A stretch of 64,000 nucleotides of DNA, taken from positions 119,415 through 183,414 of the forward strand of contig NZ_FMHI01000014.1 in assembly GCF_900090145.1 (NCBI RefSeq), written 5' to 3'. The notes under the pieces were generated by a model. It was not told where the DNA came from. It was given only the letters and a program-made list of their open reading frames with translations, and did no database searches. This DNA comes from Streptomyces sp. WMMB 322. Lineage in GTDB: Bacteria > Actinomycetota > Actinomycetes > Streptomycetales > Streptomycetaceae. Position 1 is the stretch's first letter; every line of letters begins with the position of its first letter. Shown in pieces: positions 18,407 to 26,928 of this stretch. Position numbers and translations under genes: made by a program.

Positions 18407-18782
18407 GGACGGCTATGTGACGGCCGAGACCGCGGTTGTCATTCCCGCCCTCGTGCTTCTCTTCGGGATGCTCCTGTGGGGCGTCATGGCCGCGGCGGCA
18501 CACATCCAGTGCGTCGACGGCGCGAGAGCGGGAGCGCGGGCGGCCGCTCGGGGAGAGGAGGAGGCTGCGGTGCGGTCGGCGGCGTTGTCCGCAGCACCCC
18601 ACGGAGCCGTGGTGAAGACGGCGCGAGAGGGGCGGTTGGTGCGTGTCCGCGTACACGCGCGCACCGCCGGCCCGGGCCCGCTGACCCTCGGCCTGGACTC
18701 CGAGGCGGTGGCGATGTCCGAGGAGCCGACCGGGCTTGCCGGCGAGGACGGGACGGGGGTGGCCGGTCTTGAAGGGGAGTGA
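18393..18782 (+). CDS. tadE: TadE-like pseudopilin
   Basis: 129 residues from ATG 18393, inside the end of the pilin gene, with GAGAGG upstream. The N-terminal DGYVTAETAVVIPALVLLF is the TadE signature, with a Glu in the transmembrane helix. The rest is a soluble outside domain with no cysteines. TadE/TadF proteins are minor pilins needed for Tad assembly. It overlaps the start of the next gene. Confidence 0.88.
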   Translation: MPASEDGYVTAETAVVIPALVLLFGMLLWGVMAAAAHIQCVDGARAGARAAARGEEEAAVRSAALSAAPHGAVVKTAREGRLVRVRVHARTAGPGPLTLGLDSEAVAMSEEPTGLAGEDGTGVAGLEGE

Positions 18783-20385
18783 CCGGGGCTCTGCCACAGT
18801 GTGGGCGGCCCTCAGCGGAGTGGTGCTGTGCGCCGCGGTCTCGGTGGTGCTGGGCCTCGGGCAGGCGGTCTCCGCACGTCACCGTGCGGGAGGCGTCGCC
18901 GACCTGTCGGCCCTGGCCGCCGCGGACCGCGCTCTCGAAGGACGGGCGAGGGCCTGTGCCGCTGCCGAGGAGGTCGCCCGCGCTCAGGACGCACGGCTCG
19001 TGCGGTGCGCGGTCACCGGTGAAGTCGCGGACGTATCCGCGCGGGTGCGGTTCGGTTTCTACGCCCCGACGGTGCGGGCCCGCGCCGGGCCCGCCGACGC
19101 AGCGCCCGGTGCAAGCGCCGTCGTTCGGGACGCCGACGCCGACGCCGACGCCGAAAGCTCCGGCGCTCGCGTGCGACTTCCGCCGGCCTCAGGCCGCGGA
19201 GGCCAGCAGCTCCGTCAGCAGGCGGACGGCTCCGCGCTTGTCCAGGGGGTCGTTGCCGTTGCCGCACTTGGGCGACTGGATGCACGAGGGGCATCCTGCC
19301 TCGCACTCGCAGGCGGCGATGGCGTCCCGTGTGGCGGTCAGCCACTCGCGCGCCGTGCGGAAGGCCCGTTCGGCGAATCCGGCGCCGCCCGGCTGCCCGT
19401 CGTAGACGAACACAGTGGGGAGCAGGGTGTCGGGGTGCAGCGCTATGGACACCCCACCGATGTCCCAGCGGTCGCACGTCGCGAAGAGCGGCAGCAGACC
19501 GATGGCGGCGTGCTCGGCCGCGTGCAGTGCGCCCGGCAGCACCGAGGGTTCGATCCCGGCCGTCTCCAACTGGTCCTCGGTGAGGGTCCACCAGACGGCC
19601 CGGGTGCGAAGCGTGCGCGGGGGAAGGTCGAGTTTGGTCTCGCCCATGACCTCGCCGGTGATGATGCGGCGGCGCAGATAGGAGACGACCTGATTGGTCA
19701 CCTCGACGGTGCCGTAGCACAACCGGGCGTCGCCCCACGGGACGTTCTCGTCCGTCTCCAGCACGGCGACGGAAGTGGTGTCTCTGGCCATCGTCGTCCA
19801 GGGAGGCGCGGCCTCCTCCACCAGGGCCGCGGAGTTCTCCAGATCCAGCTGCCGGACCACATAGGTGCGCCCCTGATGCAGGTGCACGGCTCCTTCGTGG
19901 ACGGTGGTGTGGGCCGTGCCCGCGTCGACGGTGCCCAGGAGCCTGCCGGTGCCGTCCTCGACGACCTGCACCGGTGTACCGCCCGAGCCGCGGATGTCGG
20001 CGAGGTCGCAGGCACGCTCCTTGAGCGTCCAGTACCAGGAGCCACCGCGGCGGCGAAGGAGCTTGCGCTCCTCGAGCTGGCTCAGAAGCCCGCTGAAGCC
20101 GGGGCCGAACAGTACGGAGTCGGCCTCGGTGAGCGGGATCTCGGAGGCCGCGGCGCAGAGGTGGGGAGCCAGGACGTAAGGGTTGTCCGGATCGAGGACG
20201 GTCGACTCGACGGGTGTTCTGAACAGCGAATCGGGGTGGTGGACGAGATACGTGTCGAGGGGATCGTCGCGCGCGACCAGGACGGCGAGGGCTCCTTCTC
20301 CCGTCCGGCCCGCACGGCCGGCCTGCTGCCACACGGACGCCCGCGTCCCGGGATAACCGGTGATCAGAACCGCGTCCAGGCCTGA
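18769..20385 (+). CDS. Rv3654c-family TadE-like protein; reading frame lacks a stop before the helicase gene
   Basis: From TTG 18769 the protein reads LKGSDRGSATVWAAL, a TadE-like helix, then a Rv3654c-like domain (QAVSARHRAGGVADLSAL, RLVRCAVTGEVADV) up to about position 19110. An (Asp-Ala) run follows from a GACGCC repeat (19131-19154). No forward frame has a stop between 19023 and 19402, so the frame enters the convergent helicase gene and ends only at 20385, predicting 538 residues of which the last 390 or so are antisense sequence without family features. The functional core is 18769 to about 19190. Loss of the native stop or a frameshift is likely. Confidence 0.55.
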   Translation: MKGSDRGSATVWAALSGVVLCAAVSVVLGLGQAVSARHRAGGVADLSALAAADRALEGRARACAAAEEVARAQDARLVRCAVTGEVADVSARVRFGFYAPTVRARAGPADAAPGASAVVRDADADADAESSGARVRLPPASGRGGQQLRQQADGSALVQGVVAVAALGRLDARGASCLALAGGDGVPCGGQPLARRAEGPFGESGAARLPVVDEHSGEQGVGVQRYGHPTDVPAVARREERQQTDGGVLGRVQCARQHRGFDPGRLQLVLGEGPPDGPGAKRARGKVEFGLAHDLAGDDAAAQIGDDLIGHLDGAVAQPGVAPRDVLVRLQHGDGSGVSGHRRPGRRGLLHQGRGVLQIQLPDHIGAPLMQVHGSFVDGGVGRARVDGAQEPAGAVLDDLHRCTARAADVGEVAGTLLERPVPGATAAAKELALLELAQKPAEAGAEQYGVGLGERDLGGRGAEVGSQDVRVVRIEDGRLDGCSEQRIGVVDEIRVEGIVARDQDGEGSFSRPARTAGLLPHGRPRPGITGDQNRVQA

Positions 20386-21828
20386 CACGTCGACGCCGAG
20401 TTCCAGGGCGTTCGTGGCGGCGAGGCCGAGCAGTTCGCCGCTGTGCAGGCTGCGTTCGAGGGCGCGGCGCTCCTCGGGGAGGTAGCCGCCCCGGTACGCG
20501 GCGACCCGGTCGCTCAGCGAGCGGTCCACGGATGCGAGCCGGTCCTTGGCGATGAGCGAGATGAGTTCCGCTCCGCGCCGTGAGCGCACGAATGCGACGG
20601 TACGTACGCCCTGCGCGGCCAGGTCCGTGAGGAGTTCCGCGGACTCGGCCGTCGCGGTGCGCCTGACGGGGGCGCCGCGCTCGCCTTCCATCTCGGTGAG
20701 CGGCGGCTCCCACAGGGCGAAGACCAACTCGCCGCGGGGGGAGGTGTCTTGCGTCACCTCGGTCACGGGGACCCCTGTCAGGCGGGTCGCCGCTTCGCCG
20801 GGGTCGGCGGCCGTCGCGGAAGCGAGGAGGAAGACCGGGTCGGAGCCGTAGCGCGCGCACACCCGGCGCAACCGCCGCAGGATCTGAGCGATGTGGGAAC
20901 CGAAGACCCCGCGGTAGGTGTGGCATTCGTCGATGACGACATAGCGCAGCGATCGCAGGAAGGAGGCCCAGCGGGCGTGGGACGGGAGCATGCCGCGGTG
21001 CAGCATGTCCGGGTTGGTGAGGACGTAGTTGGCGAAGGCCCGCACCCACTCGCGCTCTTCGACGGGTGTGTCCCCGTCGAAGACGGCGGCGCGCACGGCT
21101 GTCCCGAGCGGCGCGGCAAGTTCGCTGACGGCGCGGCGCTGGTCGGCGGCGAGTGCCTTGGTCGGTGCCAGATACAGGGCGGTGCTTCCGCGGCCTCCGG
21201 TGCCGTTCCGCCGCCGCCGTTTCCCGGCCTGGGGCTCTGCTTCGCCCCGTGGCCCTGTTACATCCCGCGGCCCTGCTTCGCCCTCGGGCCCCGTCCCGCC
21301 TCCGGTACGCGCACCGTTCCGCGAGGTGCTCCCGTGCCCCGCGCCCCCGGTGGAAGGCTCCGTACCGCCGCCGGCACCGCCGCTCCTGCCGACGTCCGCC
21401 CCGTCCGAACCGTCCGCCTCGTCCGCTCTGTCCGCCCCGTCCGCACCGCCGAGGAGGGAGCTGAGCACAGGCATGAGATACGAGAGGGACTTGCCGGACG
21501 CGGTGCCTGTGGCAATGATCACTGACTCTCCGCGCAGTGCGTGCCGCGCGGCACGCGCCTGGTGCTCCCACAGGCGCTCGATGCCCGACTCCCGTACGGC
21601 GTCCACGACTTCGGGCCGGATCTGCTCGGGCCAGGCGGCATGGCGGCCGACCCGTGGGGGCAAGTGCTCCGTATGGGTGACACGCGCAGCCCGGCCGTCC
21701 CCGGCGGTGAGTCGTGCGAGCACCGATCGGGGATCGCTTTCGGGGACGTTGCGGGAGGACACAGCAGGTGAGCGTACGCTCGTCCCGGCCGGCTGGGGTC
21801 GGCCGGCCGTGGACTGCGACGGTGTCAC
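19189..21828 (-). CDS. DEAD/DEAH-box helicase with DUF1998 zinc domain (MrfA/Hrq1-like)
   Basis: About 879 residues from GTG 21828; the start is uncertain because no ribosome site is visible and the frame is open into bldG (alternative GTG 21864). Superfamily 2 motifs: Walker A TGTASGKS, DECH box in VVIDECHTYRG, SATAADP motif III, and QQAGRAGRTGEG motif VI. The C-terminal DUF1998 has a four-cysteine cluster in CECEAGCPSCIQSPKCGNG. Bacillus MrfA of this family repairs mitomycin-type DNA adducts; yeast Hrq1 is a RecQ4 relative. Residues about 95-140 are a Gly/Asp-rich insertion (DGADRADEADGSDGAD). Divergent from bldG, convergent with the tad operon. Confidence 0.9.
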   Translation of the reverse strand: MTPSQSTAGRPQPAGTSVRSPAVSSRNVPESDPRSVLARLTAGDGRAARVTHTEHLPPRVGRHAAWPEQIRPEVVDAVRESGIERLWEHQARAARHALRGESVIIATGTASGKSLSYLMPVLSSLLGGADGADRADEADGSDGADVGRSGGAGGGTEPSTGGAGHGSTSRNGARTGGGTGPEGEAGPRDVTGPRGEAEPQAGKRRRRNGTGGRGSTALYLAPTKALAADQRRAVSELAAPLGTAVRAAVFDGDTPVEEREWVRAFANYVLTNPDMLHRGMLPSHARWASFLRSLRYVVIDECHTYRGVFGSHIAQILRRLRRVCARYGSDPVFLLASATAADPGEAATRLTGVPVTEVTQDTSPRGELVFALWEPPLTEMEGERGAPVRRTATAESAELLTDLAAQGVRTVAFVRSRRGAELISLIAKDRLASVDRSLSDRVAAYRGGYLPEERRALERSLHSGELLGLAATNALELGVDVSGLDAVLITGYPGTRASVWQQAGRAGRTGEGALAVLVARDDPLDTYLVHHPDSLFRTPVESTVLDPDNPYVLAPHLCAAASEIPLTEADSVLFGPGFSGLLSQLEERKLLRRRGGSWYWTLKERACDLADIRGSGGTPVQVVEDGTGRLLGTVDAGTAHTTVHEGAVHLHQGRTYVVRQLDLENSAALVEEAAPPWTTMARDTTSVAVLETDENVPWGDARLCYGTVEVTNQVVSYLRRRIITGEVMGETKLDLPPRTLRTRAVWWTLTEDQLETAGIEPSVLPGALHAAEHAAIGLLPLFATCDRWDIGGVSIALHPDTLLPTVFVYDGQPGGAGFAERAFRTAREWLTATRDAIAACECEAGCPSCIQSPKCGNGNDPLDKRGAVRLLTELLASAA

Positions 21829-21981
21829 CTGCGCGACGCACAAAGACAGCAAGGCGTCGTGCACGCAGGCCGGTAAGTGATTGAATGCTTCTGCGGCTGC
21901 CGATCCGCCTGCTGTCCCGGCCTTTCCCGGCCGGGATGTCTCAGTTGGTGGACGACTCGATAGCAAGGTGCTGGAGGATCC

Positions 21982-22323
21982 GTGGACCTGTCCCTGTCGA
22001 CCCGGACCGTAGGCGATCGAACGATCGTCGAGGTCGGTGGCGAGATTGACGTATACACCGCGCCCAAGCTGCGCGAGCAGCTGGTCGAGCTTGTGAACGA
22101 CGGGAGCTACCACCTCGTCGTGGACATGGAAGGCGTTGACTTCCTGGACTCCACCGGGCTGGGTGTGCTCGTCGGCGGGCTCAAGCGGGTGCGTGCTCAC
22201 GAAGGCTCGCTGCGCCTGGTGTGCAACCAGGAGCGCATTCTCAAGATCTTCCGTATCACCGGTCTGACCAAGGTGTTCCCGATCCACGGTTCCGTGGACG
22301 AGGCCGTCGCGGCGACCGACTGA
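21982..22323 (+). CDS. bldG: Anti-anti-sigma factor BldG (STAS domain)
   Basis: 113 residues from GTG 21982 with GGAGGA 7 nt upstream. Single STAS domain; the phosphorylated serine is in FLDSTGLGVL at residue 57, the same number as in S. coelicolor BldG. Unphosphorylated BldG sequesters anti-sigma factors; it is required for aerial mycelium and antibiotic production. The gene for its anti-sigma partner starts 103 bp downstream on the same strand. Confidence 0.97.
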   Translation: MDLSLSTRTVGDRTIVEVGGEIDVYTAPKLREQLVELVNDGSYHLVVDMEGVDFLDSTGLGVLVGGLKRVRAHEGSLRLVCNQERILKIFRITGLTKVFPIHGSVDEAVAATD

Positions 22324-22426
22324 CGTCCGCCGGACGCGGACCGGATACCGGAACGACGTTGGAGGTGCCGGGCTCTTGGAGCCCGGTGCCCGGGAATGTG
22401 TTCAAGGCAAGTTCGAGGGGGATGGC

Positions 22427-22873
22427 ATGGCCATCGTGGAACTCCGATTCAGTGCGCTGCCGGAGCATGTGCGTACGGCGAGGCTGGTGGCCGCCGCGGT
22501 CGCGCGGCGTGCGGGAGTCGACGAGGCCGTGCTCGACGAGGTCCGGCTCGCGGTCGGCGAGGCCTGTTCGCGCGCGGTCGGGCTGCACGTGCTCCACGGG
22601 GTCGAGGGCCCCGTGCGCGTGGCACTCATCGAGGAGGAGAAGAAGTTCTCCATCGAGGTCGGTGACGAGACCCCCACACCGGCCACCGCACACGGCAATG
22701 CCGGTGCCTCCATGCCGCCGTCCACCGGCCCGGCCGACGACGAGGAGGCCGAGAGCGAGATGGGCCTCGCGGTGATCAGCGGTCTCGTCGACGACGTCGA
22801 GGTGACCGCGGACGGGAACGGCGGGCTGATCCGCATGAGTTGGCCGGTGACGCCGGAGCCGGTGCTGCCCTGA
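22427..22873 (+). CDS. Anti-sigma factor / RsbW-type serine kinase, BldG partner
   Basis: 148 residues from ATG 22427, with GAGGGGG upstream. GHKL ATPase-like: DEVRLAVGEACSRAV (N-box region) and a C-terminal MGLAVISGLVDDV (G-box). About 30 residues between (PTPATAHGNAGASMPPSTG) replace the usual lid. The S. coelicolor homologue SCO3548 binds BldG and is antagonised by it; the sigma factor it controls cannot be read from this window. Whether the N-box still allows kinase activity is unclear. Confidence 0.88.
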   Translation: MAIVELRFSALPEHVRTARLVAAAVARRAGVDEAVLDEVRLAVGEACSRAVGLHVLHGVEGPVRVALIEEEKKFSIEVGDETPTPATAHGNAGASMPPSTGPADDEEAESEMGLAVISGLVDDVEVTADGNGGLIRMSWPVTPEPVLP

Positions 22874-23559
22874 CCGGGCCGGCCTTCGGCTGTCGCCCCG
22901 CTGCTCGCGGGTGCCGGTCGCACAGCGGCCCGACACCTGGCACGACGCGCTGGAGTCCGGACGGGGGACCGCACGGTTCCACCGTCGGCGGCGGCCCCAC
23001 GCCGGTCCGGTGTCCCGGGGAGTTGCGCAGCAGGACCGCGACGCCGGCCGGCGGGCGACCCCCTGGCGGTAGTCAGCGGAAACGTCCGTGATCTTGTCAC
23101 CGTTCGGCCCGTATGCCGTCCCAACGCTTTGACCAGGTATTTCGACCCTTGCCGGGAGTCCACTGCCGAAGCGGTAGCAAGATGTTGCGGGATCTTCATC
23201 AAGCGCTCCTGGATCGCCTCACAGGCCGCATGCGTCACATCTGTCCCAGCGCTGTGCGGCGTCCCCCGAGGTCCTCGACCCGGGGGAAATGGACATCCCC
23301 TGAACTGATTTGATGTGAAAAATGGGGCCTGCGGGACTGCCGCCGCGATCATTTTTTACATCGTCAACGTTTTTGTAAAGCTCACTCGTGCGAGCGAATT
23401 CGCCACACGAACTCCATTTGATCTCCGCTGTTGGTGGCGGATCGCGGAAAACGTGCACTGTCTTGTTCTGGAGCTGATCCCTACAATCCGTCCACATCTT
23501 TGCAAGCAGGAGCCGGCCACCGAACCGCGCGCCCCTGCGCCAAGCGTCAAGGAGGACGA
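22874..23559. promoter_or_regulatory. Long leader/promoter region of hppA with an AT-rich core
   Basis: 686 bp without a convincing gene. Positions about 23310-23440 are strikingly AT-rich for this genome: the stretch ATTTTTTACATCG-TCAACGTTTTTGTAAAG around 23350-23378 contains TTTAC and GTAAA arms. A TACAAT -10-like hexamer is at 23482-23487. A strong AAGGAGG ribosome site precedes the hppA ATG. The region suggests a strongly expressed or multiply regulated promoter. Confidence 0.5.
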
Positions 23560-25983
23560 ATGGCGGGGCACCTCAGCCCATCCCAGAACCACCAGCACCT
23601 CGCTGATGCCATGCTGACCAGTGGCAATCGCGGTCTCGTCATCGTGATCGCTCTGGTCGCCCTGGCAGCTCTCGGCGTCGCCGTCGTGCTGGTCCGTCAA
23701 GTACTCGCCGCGAGCGAGGGCACCGACAGCATGAAGAAGATCGCTGCTGCCGTGCAGGAAGGCGCAAACGCCTATCTGGCCCGGCAGTTGCGCACGCTCG
23801 GCATTTTCGCCGTAGTCGTCTTCTTCTTGTTGTTCCTGTTGCCTGCCGATGACATGAGCCAGCGCGTAGGGCGCTCGTTGTTCTTCCTGGTGGGAGCGGC
23901 ATTCTCCGCGGCCACCGGCTATATCGGCATGTGGCTTGCGGTGCGCAGCAACGTACGTGTGGCCGCGGCCGCCCGTGAGGCCACCCCCGGAGAGGGGGAG
24001 CCTCCCGCGGACCTGACCAAGGTCTCGCACAAGGCCATGAAGATCGCCTTCCGCACGGGTGGCGTCGTCGGCATGTTCACGGTGGGTCTCGGTCTGCTGG
24101 GCGCGGCCTGTGTCGTGCTCGTCTATGCCGCGGACGCCCCCAAGGTGCTGGAGGGCTTCGGCCTCGGCGCTGCGCTCATCGCGATGTTCATGCGTGTCGG
24201 CGGCGGCATCTTCACCAAGGCCGCTGACGTCGGCGCCGACCTCGTCGGCAAGGTCGAGCAGGGCATCCCCGAGGACGACCCGCGCAACGCGGCAACCATC
24301 GCGGACAACGTCGGCGACAACGTCGGTGACTGCGCGGGCATGGCGGCCGACCTCTTCGAGTCGTACGCCGTGACGCTGGTGGCGGCGCTCATCCTGGGCA
24401 CTGCCGTCTTCGGCAACGACGGTCTCGCGTTCCCGCTGATGGTTCCGGCGATCGGCGTGATCACGGCCATGATCGGGGTCTTCGCGGTGGCACCGCGCAC
24501 CAAGGACCGCAGTGGCATGACCGCCATCAACCGCGGCTTCTTCATCTCCGCGGTGATCTCCCTGGTCCTGGTCGCCATCGCGGCCTTCACGTATCTCCCC
24601 TCCAGCTACGCCGACCTGAAGGGCGTCGGGGGCGACGCGCAGGAGATCCTGGGCCACAGCGGCGACCCGCGGGTCCTGGCGATCGTGGCCGTGGCCATCG
24701 GCATCGTGCTCGCCGCGGTGATCCAGCAGCTGACGGGCTACTTCACCGAGACCAACCGCAAGCCCGTTCGGGACATCGGCCGTACGTCGCTGACAGGGCC
24801 GGCCACCGTCATCCTTTCGGGCATGTCCATCGGCCTCGAGTCGGCGGTCTACACGGCTCTGCTGATCGGTCTGAGCGTCTACGGCGCCTTCCTCCTCGGA
24901 GGCGGCACCGTGATGCTGGCGCTCTTCGCCGTCGCCCTCGCCGGCACCGGTCTGCTGACCACGGTCGGCGTCATCGTCGCCATGGACACCTTCGGTCCGG
25001 TCTCCGACAACGCGCAGGGCATCGCCGAGATGTCCGGCGACGTCGAGGGGGCGGGTGCCCAGGTGCTCACCGACCTCGACGCGGTGGGCAACACCACCAA
25101 GGCGATCACCAAGGGAATCGCCATCGCCACGGCCGTGCTGGCCGCGGCTGCGCTGTTCGGTTCGTACCGCACGGAGCTCGTCGGTGCGCTGAGCGAGGCG
25201 GGCGAGAGCAGCAGCAAGATGCTGCAGCTCCTCGACATCGCACAGCCCAGCACGCTCGTCGGGCTGATGCTCGGCGCGGCGGTCGTCTTCCTCTTCTCGG
25301 GGCTGGCGATCAACGCGGTCTCGCGTTCCGCGGGTGCGGTGGTCTACGAGGTCCGGCGGCAGTTCCGCGAGAAGCCCGGAATCATGGACTACACGGAGAA
25401 GCCGGAGTACGGGCGTGTGGTCGACATCTGCACCAAGGACGCTCTTCGGGAGCTGACGACGCCCGGTCTGCTGGCTGTGCTGTCGCCGATCCTGGTGGGC
25501 TTCACCTTCGGAGCGGGTGCCCTGGCGGCGTTCCTGGCCGGTGCGATCGGCGCGGGCACGCTGATGGCGGTCTTCCTGGCCAACTCCGGCGGTGCCTGGG
25601 ACAACGCCAAGAAGCTCGTCGAGGACGGGAACCACGGCGGCAAGGGGAGCGAGGCCCACGAGGCCACCATCATCGGCGACACGGTCGGCGACCCGTTCAA
25701 GGACACCGCGGGCCCGGCCATCAACCCGCTGCTGAAGGTGATGAACCTCGTGGCGCTGCTGATCGCGCCCGCCGTGATCCAGTACTCCCACGGGAGCGAG
25801 GCGAGCGTGGGTGTGCGCACCCTGGTCGCGCTCGTCTCCGCGGGAATCATCATCGGTGCCGTCTACGTCTCCAAGCGCCGCGGCATCGCCATGAGCGACG
25901 GTGACACGGGAAACGGGAGCGATGACGCCGGTGACGAGACGGAACGCACGGCGAAGCCGAGTGACCCGGTAGCGGCCTCCTGA
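23560..25983 (+). CDS. hppA: Membrane-bound proton-translocating pyrophosphatase (K+-independent)
   Basis: 807 residues from ATG 23560, preceded by AAGGAGGACGA. About 16 transmembrane helices. Substrate loop motifs DVGADLVGKVE, then EDDPRNAATIADNVGDNVGD, and the later GDTVGDPFKDTAGP bind Mg-pyrophosphate. GNTTKAITKG carries Lys where K+-dependent enzymes have Ala, so this is a K+-independent H+ pump. It hydrolyses PPi from biosynthesis to energise the membrane. The C-terminal tail is acidic and low complexity. Single gene, ended by a strong hairpin. Confidence 0.97.
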   Translation: MAGHLSPSQNHQHLADAMLTSGNRGLVIVIALVALAALGVAVVLVRQVLAASEGTDSMKKIAAAVQEGANAYLARQLRTLGIFAVVVFFLLFLLPADDMSQRVGRSLFFLVGAAFSAATGYIGMWLAVRSNVRVAAAAREATPGEGEPPADLTKVSHKAMKIAFRTGGVVGMFTVGLGLLGAACVVLVYAADAPKVLEGFGLGAALIAMFMRVGGGIFTKAADVGADLVGKVEQGIPEDDPRNAATIADNVGDNVGDCAGMAADLFESYAVTLVAALILGTAVFGNDGLAFPLMVPAIGVITAMIGVFAVAPRTKDRSGMTAINRGFFISAVISLVLVAIAAFTYLPSSYADLKGVGGDAQEILGHSGDPRVLAIVAVAIGIVLAAVIQQLTGYFTETNRKPVRDIGRTSLTGPATVILSGMSIGLESAVYTALLIGLSVYGAFLLGGGTVMLALFAVALAGTGLLTTVGVIVAMDTFGPVSDNAQGIAEMSGDVEGAGAQVLTDLDAVGNTTKAITKGIAIATAVLAAAALFGSYRTELVGALSEAGESSSKMLQLLDIAQPSTLVGLMLGAAVVFLFSGLAINAVSRSAGAVVYEVRRQFREKPGIMDYTEKPEYGRVVDICTKDALRELTTPGLLAVLSPILVGFTFGAGALAAFLAGAIGAGTLMAVFLANSGGAWDNAKKLVEDGNHGGKGSEAHEATIIGDTVGDPFKDTAGPAINPLLKVMNLVALLIAPAVIQYSHGSEASVGVRTLVALVSAGIIIGAVYVSKRRGIAMSDGDTGNGSDDAGDETERTAKPSDPVAAS

Positions 25984-26013
25984 GGTCCTGACAGGTCACA
26001 TTCCTTCAACAGA

Positions 26014-26049
26014 GGGGCGGGCAGAGCGCGTTGTCGCTCTGCCCGCCCC
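26014..26049 (+). terminator. hppA terminator
   Basis: Perfect 15-bp stem, 26014-26028 with 26035-26049, 6-nt loop, starting 31 bp after the hppA stop. Confidence 0.9.
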
Positions 26050-26194
26050 ACTGTTGTGTTGTGGGGTACTACACACCGGTCGGCAGGGTGGTGCAAATGG
26101 CTTCAATGCCGTACATATTTCTCCCCCGGCTCGCCGCCGCCGGTTCAAGGGCGTGTATGTTCCGGGCCGAACAGCCACGGAAGGGACCGATCCG

Positions 26195-26752
26195 GTGAAC
26201 AAGAAACTTGCGGCCGCACTCTCCGGGGGCGCGGCGCTCGCACTCGCGCTGACCGGTTGCAGCGACGACAGCGCGCAGGCCGACGAGTGGGCCAAGAAGG
26301 TCTGCGACGGCGTGCAGCCTCAGGTCAAGAAGATCCAGGAGGCCAACGACTCCATCAACGAGGCATCCCAGGAGAAGAACTCCTCCGCCGATGTGAAGAA
26401 GGCCGACGCCGCCGCCTTCGAGAAGATCTCCGGTGCGTACAAGTCCCTCGCCTCCGCGGTGGACAACGCCGGCCCGCCGCCCGTCGAGGACGGCGAGAAG
26501 CTGCACGCCGACGCGGTGGACGAACTGCGCAACATCTCGGCCAAGTACGGCCAGCTGCAGAAGACGGTCGACGGCCTGGACACCAAGGACCAGTCGAAGT
26601 TCGCCGAGGGCCTGCAGGATGTCGCCAGCCAGCTCGACACGCTCGGCAAGAGCGGCGACAAGGCGCTGAGCAAGCTCCAGGCCGGCGAGGTCGGCAAGGC
26701 GATGGCCAACCAGAAGGGGTGCAAGCGCACCGGGAACGCACCGGGCGTGTGA
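26195..26752 (+). CDS. Small secreted lipoprotein of unknown function
   Basis: 185 residues from GTG 26195 (GGAAGGGA upstream). Signal peptide KKLAAALSGGAALALALTGC with lipobox Cys 22. The mature part is highly charged and helical with heptad-like spacing (VQPQVKKIQEANDSINEAS), so it is probably a small helical bundle or coiled coil at the outer face of the membrane. No catalytic motif. Similar small lipoproteins occur downstream of hppA in Streptomyces. Confidence 0.82.
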   Translation: MNKKLAAALSGGAALALALTGCSDDSAQADEWAKKVCDGVQPQVKKIQEANDSINEASQEKNSSADVKKADAAAFEKISGAYKSLASAVDNAGPPPVEDGEKLHADAVDELRNISAKYGQLQKTVDGLDTKDQSKFAEGLQDVASQLDTLGKSGDKALSKLQAGEVGKAMANQKGCKRTGNAPGV

Positions 26753-26761
26753 TCCCGCGGG

Positions 26762-26880
26762 CCGTTCCGCACCCCGAGGCCACCCGTTCCGGGCCCTGTT
26801 CCGGGCCCCCGGGACCACCCGTTCCGGGCGCTGTTCCGGGATCAGCCGTTCCGGGGGCCTTCCGGGTAACCCGTTCCGGC
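26762..26880. repeat. Cluster of GTTCCGGG repeats
   Basis: At least six copies of (C)CGTTCCGG or TGTTCCGGG in 120 bp between the lipoprotein gene and the methyltransferase gene. The irregular spacing suggests slippage-prone expansion rather than an operator array. Confidence 0.65.
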
Positions 26881-26915
26881 CGTACGGGGCGGCGCACCCG
26901 TCCGGGCCGGCGCGT

Positions 26916-26928
26916 CACAATGGGGTGC
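26916..26928 (+). promoter_or_regulatory. -10 element of a probable leaderless methyltransferase transcript
   Basis: CACAAT (26916-26921) followed by 7 nt and GTG 26929; no Shine-Dalgarno before that codon. Confidence 0.5.

Noticed and set aside
18736..18768. Upstream extension of the Rv3654c-like gene to a TTG at 18736
   Set aside because: TTG 18769 gives the family-like start KGSDRGSATVW and the extension reads antisense-like residues inside tadE.
19013..21841. 942-residue reverse frame overlapping the helicase
   Set aside because: Arg/Pro/Ala-rich shadow frame of the DUF1998 helicase gene with no motifs.
23356..25791. 811-residue reverse frame across hppA
   Set aside because: Composition (His/Arg/Asp-rich, no domains) is typical of an antisense shadow in GC-rich DNA; hppA is unambiguous.
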